Below, piece after piece: positions 44,942 to 59,608 of a DNA stretch of 64,000 nucleotides. How positions within the stretch are numbered: the first letter of the stretch is position 1; each line of letters opens with the position of its first letter. The stretch is from contig BDSI01000132.1 of the NCBI GenBank assembly GCA_003117195.1, forward strand, positions 186,001-250,000. The letters are read 5' to 3'. The notes beneath the pieces are model-generated. The model searched no databases and was not told where the DNA came from. It saw only the letters and a list, made by a program, of their open reading frames with translations. The position numbers and the translations under genes are program-made. This stretch comes from Eudorina sp. 2006-703-Eu-15 (lineage: Eukaryota > Chlorophyta > Chlorophyceae > Chlamydomonadales > Volvocaceae).

Positions 44942-47900
44942 TCAGTCATCCGAAGCGGAGATCTCCGTCGCCTCCGCTGCCAGCGGCGACACGCCGCGCT
45001 CCGCCAGCTGACGCGCGCAGAAGTTCACGGCGTCGTGGACTGTCACGAAGATGTAGTCGCGGCCGAGCATGTCGGGTAGGCCGGCCGTCTCCATGGCCTT
45101 GATGACCTTGACGCTTGGGTTGCAGATGACCAGCTGAGTGCCGCCATTAGCGAAGTGCTCAATGAGCTGCTCCAGGCCGTGAATACCGGTGGCATCCAAG
45201 TGGGTCACCGGCGAAAAGTCCATGATTGCGTATTCCAACTTGGATCCTGCAAACACACATAGGTCCATCCAACACCACAAGCCTTAGTGGTATGCTCTCT
45301 GTCCATACAAAAATACCCGATTCCGCGAAACCCTGGAAAGGAACCTTTGAAGTCTAGACCAAGTCGTGTTTTGCATTACCATACCGCTGTGCGACCGATG
45401 GCACATCCCCAAACAAGAAGCTCCCTCCCAGCATGTGGACACAACACCGCGCAGGTGTGCTGCTATCTCACAGACCCTGCAGCATTCACTCCACCTCCTT
45501 CCAACCCCGTGGCCGTCGCACCGCACAGCCCACGCACGCCGCACCGCGGCCCCACTTCTTCTCACCGTGCTGCTCGGAGCTCCACTCGCGGTGGCGCGCC
45601 TCGTAGGCCTTCAGCCGGTCCTTGATCCACTGGATGTTGGCGAAGTAGATTGGCGCGTCGATACGGCAGATCATGATGCCCGGGAAGAGCTGCGCGTTGG
45701 GGTACTGCTTGACGTTGCGGTACACGGAGGACCCGGGGATGCGGCCCAGCAACGCAGTGTGCGGGAAGGCGCTCTCGTAAATTACGATCAGCAGCGCCAG
45801 GCCAATGGCGATGCCCAGGCCGATCTCGATGGAGATGAAGAGCACACCCAGGAAGGATGCCATCCACACCAGGAAGTCCAGCTTGTTGACCTGTCCGGCA
45901 CGCGTTTGGGAACGGAGGACCGAGATGTTAAGCGGACACGCAACTGTGTGGCAGATCGCAACAAATCGAAGTTACACCTTTGCCGGCGCTCTCTTGAAGG
46001 TGCGGGACGGACACTCGAAACAGGGCAATATCCGGTCATCGTAGTATCCCGTGTGACCCCTGAGACAGCCTATCTGGGCTTGGGACTCATCACAACTGCT
46101 GCTGTCCCCGGTGCATCGGCGCAGGCGCATCCATCTCGTTGGCCCATTGCCACGACCACCCCGCCGCACCTTGAAGAGGTAGATCGCCTGCTCATACTCC
46201 AGCAGACCCGTAACGCTGCTCACGACGATAGCACCGAGCGTGCAGTACGGCAGGTTTTGGAAGACCTTCGTCAAAAAGATGAGCACGAACCCAACCACCC
46301 AGGCAGTGATGAAGCAGGCCAGACCGGTTTTGGCACCTGCGGGTTTTGTGACATGGCATCGATGATTTCACTGCTACGAGAATTACACAACTCAAACAAA
46401 CACACCGATGGTGTGCCCATGTGACGATGTCGGTACCATGCCACCATTACAGATGGTGTCCGTCACCCATATCCAAGCTGGATTAGTCCGAAGTACAAAA
46501 TGGATCAGCATGACCTACAAAACGGAATCAGTCCGAACTACACGGCAGGCAGTGTTCCACAGCCACACCGCGTCCTGAGGACCCCAGCCGCCGGCGCACA
46601 ACACAGCGCTGCAACCCAACCCGCAGCCATTCCCTGAGCCACCCACCCGACTCGTTGTTGACGGCCGACCGGGAGAAGGAACCCGTGGTGGTGTAGCAGT
46701 TGAACGCGGCGCCGGCGAAGTTGGCCAGACCCAGGCCAATGATCTCCTGGTTGGGCACTAGCTCGTACTTGTTCTTGTTGGCAAGCGCGCGCGCGATGGA
46801 GGTGGACTCGAGCAAATCCACGAGCATGACCACGATGGCGATCGGAATCAGGGATGTGAAGTCCGGCATGGGGCCCCACCAGCCCACGGTGGGCTTCGGC
46901 AGGCCGGGCGTGATGGTGCCGATGATCTTGATGCCCTTCTTGTCCACGTGGCCAATGTACACGGCGCACAGGCCGATGATGCAAACAGTGATGGGTCCCA
47001 AGGGGCGCAGCCAGGCGAAGCGTTTGTGGCGCTTGCCGACCTCCTTCATGGTGACAAGCAGCACCAGGAACGTTGAGCCCATGATGAATTCCTGCGGACC
47101 GAGGCAGGGCATTACACGCGCAAATCGTGGTTATACCGTGTTGCTTTGTGCGGCGTTCTTCAGCGCCGCGCTGGCTTGTGCATGTTGCTTCCAAGCGCGG
47201 GCCCGCGCGTGTGCGTGGCCAATGGTTCCTTCGGCTCGTTGCCCGTTCCCTTCCCGCCGGCCCACCTGCCACTTGAGGTTGCGGAAGTTGTCGATGTACA
47301 CCTTAGCCTGGTCTTGCAGCCGGTCCTTGCGCGGGATGCTGATGCCCAGAATGTACTTGACCTGTTGACGCGCGCGACGAGGGGGTTAGGACAGGTGACT
47401 CGCAGGGAGGGACGGAGAACAGGGATGCGCGCCGCCGCCTTTACTACCATCACCACGGCCACCAACACCCGGAGTGTACAGCCTGTACACTCCTGCCAAA
47501 ATCCTGCCAAAATCTGGGGCTATCAGCGTCACACAGATATGAGGGCCGCGCTTCTGTACTGAGACTCGGACATTGGTATATGTTAAGAGACATTCTAGAG
47601 ACGTTTACCACCCTTCGCTCGTGAAAGCACCCGACGCACGCCGTGGTTGAAGGTGCCTCCGAAAAACATAACCAGCGAGTCACACTCGAAAACTGCGCGT
47701 GAACATTCACCGGGCCCACCTGAGACAGACCGATCGTGATGGCCGCACCCGAGGTGAAACCACCGATGACCTGCGCGACAACGATGCGAGGATCTTTAGG
47801 CAGATGCCGGGCAACACAGACAGCGGACGTTGGCAGCCCAACAGGCCTCACTTCGCGGAAGCACTATTACTAAACGTGCTCCACAGCCCTCCCCGACGGC

Positions 47901-49612
47901 ATTCAAGCAACCCTGCCTCCGCATCGCAGTCCGGGAACCTCGCCTTCACACGACTGAATCTTCGGAACGCTGCACTGCTTCGCCCATTAGACCACTTACC
48001 GAGTGGCTCAGGAAATTGGTCACGAAGCCCAGGCGGAACAGCCCAACGGCGGTGTAAAGGCACGCCACGATCAAGGCGAGCTGAATGGCCAGATGGTTGT
48101 ACCTCTCCTGGATCGGCTGTACAACACACAAGGGCACCAAACGGCGAATATATGGTTCTGGTCCATTTCGCAAGCGGCCCTTCATCGTTCTTTCACTGCA
48201 CTAGGGCTCGCACTCAAATGCATCTGAAAGACAAAATCAAACAACACAGAAAATGACACCCACGGCGTCTCGGAACGTGATTCAGACACGAGCGGCCACC
48301 CTGCCCTGGCGAGGCAGCCAAACGGGTATCTGGGTTGATCAACGCACCGCAAGTTCCTTTGGATCGTTGGGATTGGTGATGGCGGACGAGCCCTCTACAA
48401 GATCTTTGAGATTGCTGCCGATCAGGAGCGACGTCACGGCCACAGGGCCCACAGCCAGCTGCCGGGAACTGCCGACCAGTGCGTAAGCGATGCAAGGAAT
48501 GAAGGCGCCATATAAGCCGTACACGGACGGTAGACCGGCCAAGTTGGCGTACGACATGCCTGGGATGTTAGGGACAAGCAGGCGAACGCAACAAGTGACG
48601 AGTTGGAAAACGCTTTGGCACTGATCTTTGTCCAACAATCCCATCCTGCAAGGGGCCCCCAGACTTCATGTACAATCCGTGGACTGGCGCATCCGTCGGC
48701 CCCATGCCCGGCGGTTCAGCCACAGCGGAGTGTAGCCCCGGCAATTTAGCATCACATGAGGGCGGATATGGATGACACATCCGGTGCCTCCGTGTGGGTC
48801 AGCGCTCATCCCGGGTGGTCTGCTGGCTGCACCATCCTTGTTGTGTCTGGCACCCAGATGACCATTACCCATAAGAAATTTTAATGCTATCGCCTGTAGT
48901 GGCGTCACCGCGCTTATGAGATCGCCACATGAAACCATAACTCCTCAAGTTTCCCACCTTGCGGCACCACCATGAAGCCCACAGAGACTCCAGCAACGAA
49001 GTCAGCCTGCGGTGAGTGGAGACGCAGGACCTTGCTGTGTGAGGGAGCATGAATTGCCCTGGTACTACGACCCTTTTGGTAAAACGAGCGCCGCTGTGTT
49101 GCGGGTGAACTTGCAAAGCACCACTCCTAACCCCCACGCCAACTACCGGGATTCGCCGCAGCAAAGTTTGCTTTTTTGCTTACCCACAGGTACTGTTTGA
49201 TCTTGTATGTTCGCAACCAGCGTACGCAAGGGAGGAAGAATGCGATCCAGTCTAGGACGCTGAAAGTCTCCACCTTGTGACGATAGCTGCAGGGTATAGG
49301 AATGACCGTTTACTTGCGACCGACTGATCGAGCGCCCACAACTGAACATGTTGAATCACTAGCGCGAACGTGCCTGACTTTCTGACTCTCCCAGAACTTC
49401 GCCAGAAAGCCGTTCACAGAGTCATCCTCGTGCGCCGATTTCCAAGGAAATTGAAATTCCCGGTCGGCGATATCGCGTTTGCTTGGTCCACCCTCGAGCG
49501 GCGAATATGTTGTCATTTGCACGCTGACGTTGGGTGCACCACCGTTCAGAGCCTCCTGAGACCCGTCGCCCTGAACTCCTTGCGCGGCGCCCGCGCTTGG
49601 ATTACGACGCAT
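44942..49612 (-). CDS. SulP/SLC26-family sulfate transporter with STAS domain
   Basis: Eleven exons join in phase: 49612-49379, 49273-49184, 49006-48958, 48559-48348, 48116-48000, 47770-47720, 47361-47266, 47091-46647, 46336-46170, 45890-45566, 45246-44942 (696 aa). The protein moves sulfate (proton- or anion-coupled) across a membrane, most likely the plasma membrane. After a ~75-residue polar N-terminus come [16 protein letters not shown], then [20 protein letters not shown] and [13 protein letters not shown] (sulfate-transporter signature), many hydrophobic helices, and [20 protein letters not shown] with [13 protein letters not shown]. The C-terminal STAS domain (~575-690) has ILDFSPVT-like [20 protein letters not shown], the usual phospho-acceptor Thr/Ser region, and [15 protein letters not shown]. 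Length and motif order match plant SULTR proteins. A possible sulfur-starvation control cannot be read from the upstream sequence. Confidence 0.95.
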
Positions 49613-51262
49613 GTGCTATATTATGTTGAGAGGTCGGCTGCAGCCGCGGATAGAGAATTACTACTCTACGTCAGTTGAAGTGATCGTTATGAAAGCCGCC
49701 TCCGTACGTTGCACTCTCGACAAGGAAAACAGCCAACCTAACGTTAGAACAAAATAAGGAAATTTCTTACACGAAGAAGTCCCGAAAAGAGGTCGTCGTA
49801 CAACTGTCCCGCCTGGCCTGTGTGTACTGTTGAGAGGCTCTCCGCCCTCAAATGTAACGGATAATGATTTCGTATTGACCTCCTTGATAGACAATTCCTA
49901 ATGTTCAACGCAGGAGCCGGTTTAGCTGCGACAGGGCTGCGAGGCCAGGCCTGAGGCCGACGGCCAGGCCAAAACAAGGATGTACGACACGTTCCTTCGC
50001 AGCGGCGGCGCATAATAGTAATAACAATGGTACACCTGCAGTTCAGATGTGTCAGATAGCATATGCTGTCTGGCTTGTTGGGGGGAGTGCTGTAGCAACA
50101 AGTTGGTTGGTCATCGTCCTGCCTTGTGCCTTAGTACAGAGGGATCGGCAACATCTTTTGTAATCCACTTGCAATTTTTTAAGCATTGGTCTTGCAACGC
50201 CTGGTGGTACGAAGTCTCGGACGAGGTCTCGTCCATGGGTCCGTGTTGGTCCTTGCCTGCACGGACCGGCTTGCAAAGCTGTCGCTTATCAAATGGAACT
50301 TAGTATACCGTATTTTCAAGCTCTTAGGTTTTACTTCAGGTGCAAACAGAAGCGCGTGTCGCTCTTCTGCGCCGCACCTGGCAGTAGCCCTCAGTAGCAT
50401 TATCAACTCCATTAACACAACACAAGACCATTAACTCCATTAACTCCGTTCCCGCGCGTCATCACCATGAGTCCAGGAGCAATCTCTAGCGTACCCTAAA
50501 CGGAAATACCATTGCTCCTGTTCCGTAAACGCTGCAGTTTCGCTTGCAGTGGCACGGGTTGCAGTAGGCAACACAGTGCAAAGGATGGAAGTGCGGCCTG
50601 GCCAAGCACTGACCTCCAAAACGTTGCGTGACAGACCCAGGCCTGCAGCATATACAGGCCAACGGACGCTGCATTTTCCGTACAACGTCAAAGTGATACC
50701 GTGTATCCATGCCGTGAAAGGCGCCGAACGGTAGGGCAAGGCGTCGCCCGGGATTCAGTTGGGTTAGGAAGCGTGCTCCCAGGTCTAATCAGCCTGGCCG
50801 TCCAATCAGCCTGGCCACTAGCCTGTAGCTTGAGCGACACAATAAGCTGTCTGACGGATTAAGGGGCAGCAAGGGCAGAACGCCCCAGCACCGAAGCGCG
50901 AGGCGGGGGAAGCGCGATCTCGCCTCTCGATTGGGCTGTGGGACCAGCTTTAATATGAGGTTTAGGCGTGGAGCTGCTACCTTGGGAAGGCTTGGGAGGA
51001 GGGATGATATGCGCTTATTGCGCGCGAGCGTGCATACGACCCGCTCTGTGGTGTGCTCGGGAGGGAGTGGGAGTGGGATCGTACCAGGAGGAGAGCGTCC
51101 GGCAAGACTTGAGAGCAGGGGCATGGGTCATTATCGAACTTCACCCCCCCCTTATGCTCCTTCGGTCCGGTATCGACGCGGCGCTTTCCGACATCACCCC
51201 AGGTAGGCGCAGGACGCGACGGCATGACGATGCGGGACAGCGCCAACAGCACTTTTTGGGCA
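49613..51262. other. Upstream flank of the transporter, no gene recognised
   Basis: Should contain the sulfate transporter promoter. A short duplication, AATCAGCCTGGCC twice with a 4-base spacer (~50,787-50,817), is visible. No exon or RNA gene was recognised. Confidence 0.4.
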
Positions 51263-52253
51263 GGGCCCCAGCGCGAAGCGCGTTCGGGGGGCCCCGCCCC
51301 CTAGGATTGCCCATGTCCGTGTGTCCGTGTGTCCGTGTGTCCGCGTGTCCGTGTGTCCGGTAACGGCAAAACGTTCATTATCCACTAAACTAATTTGCTA
51401 TGCTTGTCATATTAATTGTCCTCTATTGCAAGGTAACTTTGGTTTGGCTGAAAAAAATTCTTTGCGCACAAACGGTCAAAGTAAAGCTCCGCGGTCTCCA
51501 TGGACCCGAGTCAACATCCACCCAACGCCTCTCGCGCTCATGTTTGTTGCAACAGGTGCCGCGTGATGAATATTTGGATTAGGGGCAGGTGGCGCGTGCT
51601 AAATTGAACTTCCATAGTGTTCTGATGTTTGAACATCAAGATGCCACCAACACCAAGATTTACCTTTCTGTTTTGCCAGATGAATACAATTCAACATTAT
51701 GTATTGAATCAAAGTTTCAAGATGCAAAGGGATAGCATACCGAGTACCAAGGAGTTCTCCAGTTCCGATGGCCGTCGGCTCTCACCGCGACTTTTTTGCA
51801 CCCTGCTTTTGCTTTACATTGCTATGTAACTATTGTAGCAAACTTTAGAGGTTCACGTCTGCTGCACGCGTGCAGCAGAAGGGTTGCAAGCATGCCGACG
51901 GACCAAACAACGACAGTTTCACGGCCAGAATGCTTCAAGCTTGATTTGTGATCATCTGCTTGACAGACGGATGTGGTAGTGTAGACGCGACTAGCGTTAC
52001 GATAGTGATAATGCAGATGCCATGACCGCCGTGTACTGCAGGTTGGTTTCGAGGCTACCTACCTGCTTGAGCTTGCTGAATCTATACACGCACGCCGATC
52101 CACCTTCAACATCAACGACACCCTCAATGGCACCCTTTCACTCTCTCACACTCTTGCGCGGTAATAGAGTTTTCGTTGTAAAGCAAGCGGCCTGTACGGA
52201 TTGTAGGGGGCCCCGCCCTTTTCCGGCTTCAAGGAAGCCGACCCCCTACTTGT
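51263..52253 (+). mobile_element. ~0.99-kb element, copy B (non-coding)
   Basis: Aligned along its full length with 29090-30058, with small indels and scattered substitutions (a GTGTCC repeat replaces the GT run). It has the same left end (GGGCCCCAGCGCGAAGCGCG), right end (GGGGGCCCCGCCC and hairpin CGGCTTC-AAG-GAAGCCG, then ACCCCCTACTTGT) and preceding TTTTTGGGC. It is not inside a recognisable LINE. No reading frame is shared apart from chance. Confidence 0.7.
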
Positions 52254-52799
52254 CAAGTGAGGGTGGTGCTCGCAGGTCTGCATGCGACATGCAGGTACGG
52301 TACTGTACTTGGCCAGCGGCGCTGTGGGTGGGTGGTCTTGCCTGTGTTCTCGGGTGGCGGGTGTGCTTGAGGAGGACGTGCTCCCATGGCAGATGTACGG
52401 GCATGGGACGTGAAGAAGCCAATGCCTAACGCGCCCATTGAGGTTGGGATTGAAAACTGTTGGGAAGACGTAGTGTTCCTTCGGCAGCACCCACTAACAT
52501 GTGGGTGACGCGTGACGGGTTCGAACCCCATACACGTGGATGTCAAATGGCACGGAGAACGTGGAAGAACGAATGGGTAAATGGCTGAGGCTAGAGCCAG
52601 CGGTAGATTGCTGCCACATCACGTGCTCGGGCATCTATCTCCCTCTCATGCCGTACGATGGGCAATCACTGTTATCAGCTTCACGTTGCTGCTGGCGGGT
52701 GCCGTACAGGCCACGCCTGGAAGAGCGCATTGCTCCCTGCACTCCAAAACCGCCGTGTTCCGCGCCACGTTCTTGATCAGCTAGTTGAGGGTCACCTTG

Positions 52800-52959
52800 G
52801 CGGGTCCGCACCGGGGGGCGGTGCCCGGGGGGCGAAACCTTGTTGGCCAGCAGTCGGGGCGATGGATGCGGGCGTCGCCATCGAAGAACCTCTTCTGCAG
52901 AGGGGTTTCTCCTGGTAGGCACCAGTGACCCCGTCTGGGGTCCGCCGTAACATTATTTG
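52800..52959 (+). mobile_element. Older LINE 3'-end fragment
   Basis: CACCAGTGACCCCGTCTGGG and GTCCGCCGTAACATTATTTG resemble the LINE tails elsewhere in the window. The last nine bases (CATTATTTG) are the target site of the LINE that follows directly. Confidence 0.55.
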
Positions 52960-54103
52960 GCGGCCGCCCGGATCCAGGGACTGCTGAGCCGCCTCTGGCT
53001 TAGTACCCGGTGGGAAAATGAGCATAAGGAGGCCTTTTGGCGCCTTACAGTCGATGGCGTCCCGTTGTTGGGCAATCCCCATATGCGCCACGCGAGGGTG
53101 GCGCGGTGTGGATGCGGTGGATACCCAACGGAAGGCGGGGGGACAAAAACACCCCGCCAGCACCATTTCTGGTCGTGCCGGGTGGCCCAGGCGGTGGTGG
53201 GTCAGATGGAATCGCGCCTAGGGGCGCGGATACGGAGGACGCATGTCTGGCTGGCGGAACCCCCGCCACCCGTGGAGCAATGTGTATGGGATGTGGTGGT
53301 GTTGGCCGCGATCGCGGCCATGGAGACTGGTCGCCGATTCATGGCGGCCGCCCTGCGGCGGTCAGCACCTGGTCAGGGTACGACTGTACGGCCGGGACCG
53401 GAATTGGCAGAGCAAGAGGAGGCGCGCAATCGCCTACTTTTGGGGGCGCCTTCACGGGTTTGCCCAGTTGGGCCTCCCGAGACGTGGATGGACCTCGGTG
53501 GGCCCCTTCCACCCTTTTTTAAAAGTGTTGGGGGGAGTCTTGCGGTGTGCGGGGCCTGCTCCTGATGAGGGATGAGGCACGGGTTCCCCGCCCTCAACCT
53601 GTTTGTATTCGGGTTGTCCGACCCGGGGCTCAAGTTGGGGACCTGGCCTGCCCCCAGATTGGGTAGGAGGCAGGGCTCCCGTTGGTGTGTTATTGCTTGG
53701 CCTGGGTATTTCTTCTGATGCGGGCTACTCCACTAGTGGTCGCTGGGCAGTGTCACGAGCCAGGCGTGGGTCTTCCAAGACCTCGAGAGGGTGCAGCGTT
53801 GGGTGCCTCAGGGGTGGTGGTAGCTGGGTGATGGGGTGCCTGTGTGGGCGACCTCCCCTGTGCTTGGCTTTATCCACTTCTGGGGATTCTGCCCTCTGCT
53901 GTGCCTATCCCTTTGGTAGTGTTGCCCCGCTGCGCGCCTCTGCTTGCTTCGGTGTCTGGCTGGGTGGGGTCATGGCCCGGTGTGTTTTTGGGTGCGGCGT
54001 TGAGGTGTGGAGGTGTCCTGCCGCCTTGGCGGTGGGGCCTGCTGGGGCTTGCCCTGGTATGCACCGGTGATCCCTTTAGGGTCCGCTGTAACGTTCATTC
54101 ATT
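52960..54103 (+). mobile_element. 5'-truncated L1-type LINE with 9-base target duplication
   Basis: 52,960-53,565 encodes the C-terminus of a LINE ORF2 protein: GLLSRLWLSTRWENEHKEAF, then a zinc-knuckle-like CGCGGYPTEGGG..HHFWSC, then VWLAEPPPPVEQCVWDVVVL, a layout typical of Chlamydomonas-type L1 elements. A ~540-base 3' UTR follows, ending GGGTCCGCTGTAACGTTCATTCATT. CATTATTTG flanks the element at 52951-52959 and 54104-54112, as expected for target-primed insertion. The reverse transcriptase and endonuclease regions are missing, so the copy cannot move on its own. The open frame has no start requirement and is not a host gene. Confidence 0.82.
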
Positions 54104-54112
54104 CATTATTTG

Positions 54113-55199
54113 TAACGTGGTCCACCGCAACATTCCTTCTCTTCCGTTCAACGCAAACCCACCGTAACCACTACAGCAAGCGCACTATCATTGAGTCTAC
54201 CACTTTGTGTTGTTGTCGTTCATGCCACACTCAATTGTACTCCCAACAGTCGTAGTCCGTCGCTACGGCACGCCCATTGGCAAGCGCCACATCGCCCGCT
54301 GCTCTGGACCCATGGGTCGCTCACGTTTCCATGAGCCCGCTGTGCAGTTTCTGCCCCTACCCAACGCAGATACGGAGGACGAGAAAGCGGTTATAGAGGC
54401 GGAGGAGTTCGAGGAGGTTCTTTTGCAGGGCGCCGACGGTGAGAGACGGCGAAGCGGAGGAGCTGTTGTACCAGGAAAGAGAGGGCGATCTGGCCGCCGG
54501 CGAGAGTGAGGAGGGGGGTCCGGCCGCGGCCTGCCCCCGCCTGACGCCCTCTCCCCGCTCCCGTCGCCCAACCACTTAGCGCCTGGCACAGCGGCGGCTC
54601 CGAGTCTCGCCTTCCCGTCGGGACACCGCAATCAGTGTTCGCATCGTATTTTGGGGCTTTTGTCGCCATGACGACAACTTTCGCGCTTTTCGTGAGTTGG
54701 CTGGTGGACGAACAGCTCCCCCGGGGCCGTCATCTGTTCGTCTGGCCTGCCGGACGTCATCTGTTCGTCCGGCCTGCCTGACGGGACAAACGCTTGGAAA
54801 CTGATCGAGGCAGCAGCATGTAACACGACTTGCAAGCATGCAATATTGACAGCCTGCATCATCGTTGTGTTGGGGAGTACCTTGACAGCGTCCATGGTAC
54901 AGCAACTAACGAATCCCGGTTCCCTCCCCGCTATGTGATTCGGCGGGTCTGGCGCGGTTTCCAAGAGAGGCAATCCTGGCGCTGGTAACCTGGTGTGTTG
55001 GCCGGTATGGCTGCATGACCCCCCCCCCCCCGTGATAGAGGATGGGTGCGCAATCCTTGGTAGGGGTTGATGAGATGAGGCGCTTAAGGGCTATCTGGGC
55101 CCGTTGGAACACCCGGTCGGGACACGGGTCCACCTTGTAACGGTTACATTACATAACGGCTGTAACAACTTCGCTCCGCCCGAGGTTGCAACGCCACGC
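54113..55199. other. No gene recognised
   Basis: A 27-base imperfect direct repeat (GTCATCTGTTCGTC(T/C)GGCCTGCC) lies at ~54,729-54,782 and a run of 13 Cs at 55,019-55,031. No exon was assigned. Confidence 0.4.
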
Positions 55200-55440
55200 C
55201 ATAGCCGGTAGGTGTTCGTCCCGAACGAATAGACAGACAGACAGACAAACAGGGTCGTTATCGGACCCTTTCGTTCGTTTGGCCGGTAGACGAACGCCGG
55301 CCTTAGGCCGGGCTTTCGTTCGTCCGGACGACCGAAAGGGCCTTCGGCTGTTCGTCAAAAACGGCCCTTCGGGCCGCCGGATCATCCGGACGACGAAGAT
55401 ACAAGCACTGCGGTGCACAAAAGCGCTCAGATAGACCTGC
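55200..55440. repeat. Palindrome-rich cluster
   Basis: Several short perfect palindromes occur close together: GCCGGCCTTAGGCCGG, CCGAAAGGGCCTTCGG, CGGCCCTTCGGGCCG and TCCGGA, with repeated GTTCGTC(C)GGACGA words and an (AGAC)n run at ~55,230-55,250. The style resembles palindromic repeats of volvocine organelle DNA; no coding capacity is seen. Confidence 0.55.
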
Positions 55441-55529
55441 CAAGGCAGATAAGCCTATCCGGCCTATCTGCCTGCGCAGCTCCGCGAATTTATCTCCGGT
55501 TGCACATGCTGAGCCTGTCCGATGCGCCA

Positions 55530-55640
55530 TGATGGCGCAAGTTCGTTTATGCAATGTATGGTGAGGAAGCTTCGGCTGTCGCCGATGGCTGTCACCGATG
55601 ACCCGCGGGGTCCGCTGTAAAATCCTTAATAATAATGCTG
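55530..55640 (+). mobile_element. LINE 3'-end remnant
   Basis: GCGCCATGATGGCG, then GTATGGTGAGGAAGCTTCGG, GTCACCGATGACCCGCGGGG and TCCGCTGTAAAATCCTTAAT AATAATG match 32,490-32,595 and 16,321-16,395 nearly base for base. Confidence 0.65.
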
Positions 55641-57027
55641 GCCTCGTTAAGTCTCATACAGCGGCTTCGTGAGCGGCCTGGCCAGCAGAATAACAGGACT
55701 GGGAGTAAGCGGTTGCGTGCGGGTGATAATGCACGGAGCGAGCCGATTAGCCGATACTCCCCGGCCTGGGGAGTAAACACGGCAGCCGCCATCTTCACAC
55801 GCGAGGACACGCGTTTGAGCAAATGCCGGGTTTAGGGTTCAGGGTTGGACCGTAGCTTTGTTCAGTTCAGAAATAAGCTGTACCCTAGTTTGGTGGTTTG
55901 GCACCCAAGCGCCTGGGCCGCTTGTGGCGTGCCTGTTGCGTGGCGCTTCCAGGGCCCTGGCCCTGCCCTGGCTTGTTTCACAAGATGTTGACTCCGCACA
56001 AAACGCCGTTAAATATGCCTGACTGAGACACTGCGTACCCTGCGTGCGCTGTGCGCATGTTGGTTTGCTGTACCGGCTGTACTTGATTGCCATGCGACGG
56101 ACAGCGGCGGTCGCCACGCCATTAGACGTTGCAGGCTTTCAGTTGCGCCCAGCGCTTGGTTCCTCAGTCGGACATTTATCGGCCATGCCGAGGGGTACGT
56201 AACCCCCAGACGCGCTACGTTAGTGGCTGGGGCAGCTGTAGGTGGATGAAAAGCGAAGTACGACTTCGGCCGCGTACTCCAGTCATACCTGTCCTACGTT
56301 AGGTGGCCACCTTACACAACATCAAGCAGTCTGCGTCTCCAACCATGAGTATGTCAACGCAAAACCCAATCATCATATCACTGAGCAACACTTCGGAGTT
56401 CGTACCAACAGGCCTTTCAGCTGCCGCCCCCGTTTTTCGAAAGACCGTGGGTGTTTTACATCATACAAAACCTCATGTGATCAGCAGCCTGCAGACATCT
56501 GGAACATCGACGTTGAAGTGGGTGAACTGATTCCGCGGGATGGCGCGCACACCTCCGTGCATCATGACATCATGCACGTTGTCTATATGTGCTTTGAGTC
56601 AGATATTAAGGGTAAGAATGCTTGCAGCAACGGGGATTCATCTGGACCAGCGGGACCGTGGGAAGAACGTGCCCCAAAAGTAGCGTGCCCCAAAAGTTGC
56701 GTTACTGAGCGTTACCGTGCATATGTGGCTTGGGAATGTTAAGTTACAGCTATGTAGGCAGTTTACAGAGTGATTCAAAGAGTCCACGTAAATTTTGCCC
56801 CATGAAAAAGCGCTCCCTGGAGTTTCCCCAGTATCCCAGTCCAGCAATTTCTTCACCTAACCAAACTTGTGAAGTACTGCTTGATTGCTAAGCGGCTGTA
56901 TACGATATATCGTGACAGGGGCAGGCAGCTCGAACAACGGCATCATAGGTCCGTGTCTGGCGGGTTGAAGATGACCTGTTAGCTCTGCCACGGGTCATTG
57001 TCTTTCGTCCAAAAAACTTTGAAGATC
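55641..57027. other. Upstream flank of the kinase gene, no gene recognised
   Basis: A 17-base tandem (GTGCCCCAAAAGT plus four bases, twice) lies near 56,667-56,702. The right end should contain the kinase promoter. No exon was recognised. Confidence 0.4.

Positions 57028-59608
<2,581 letters not shown>

Noticed and set aside
52505..52540. tRNA-like T-arm (GGGTTCGAACCCC)
   Set aside because: The T-stem pairs only partly, the anticodon-like stem encloses six bases, and no D-arm or acceptor stem can be built upstream.
53603..54070. 155-codon open frame in the LINE 3' UTR
   Set aside because: It lies in the non-coding 3' part of the LINE, and the same DNA in other copies does not keep the frame.
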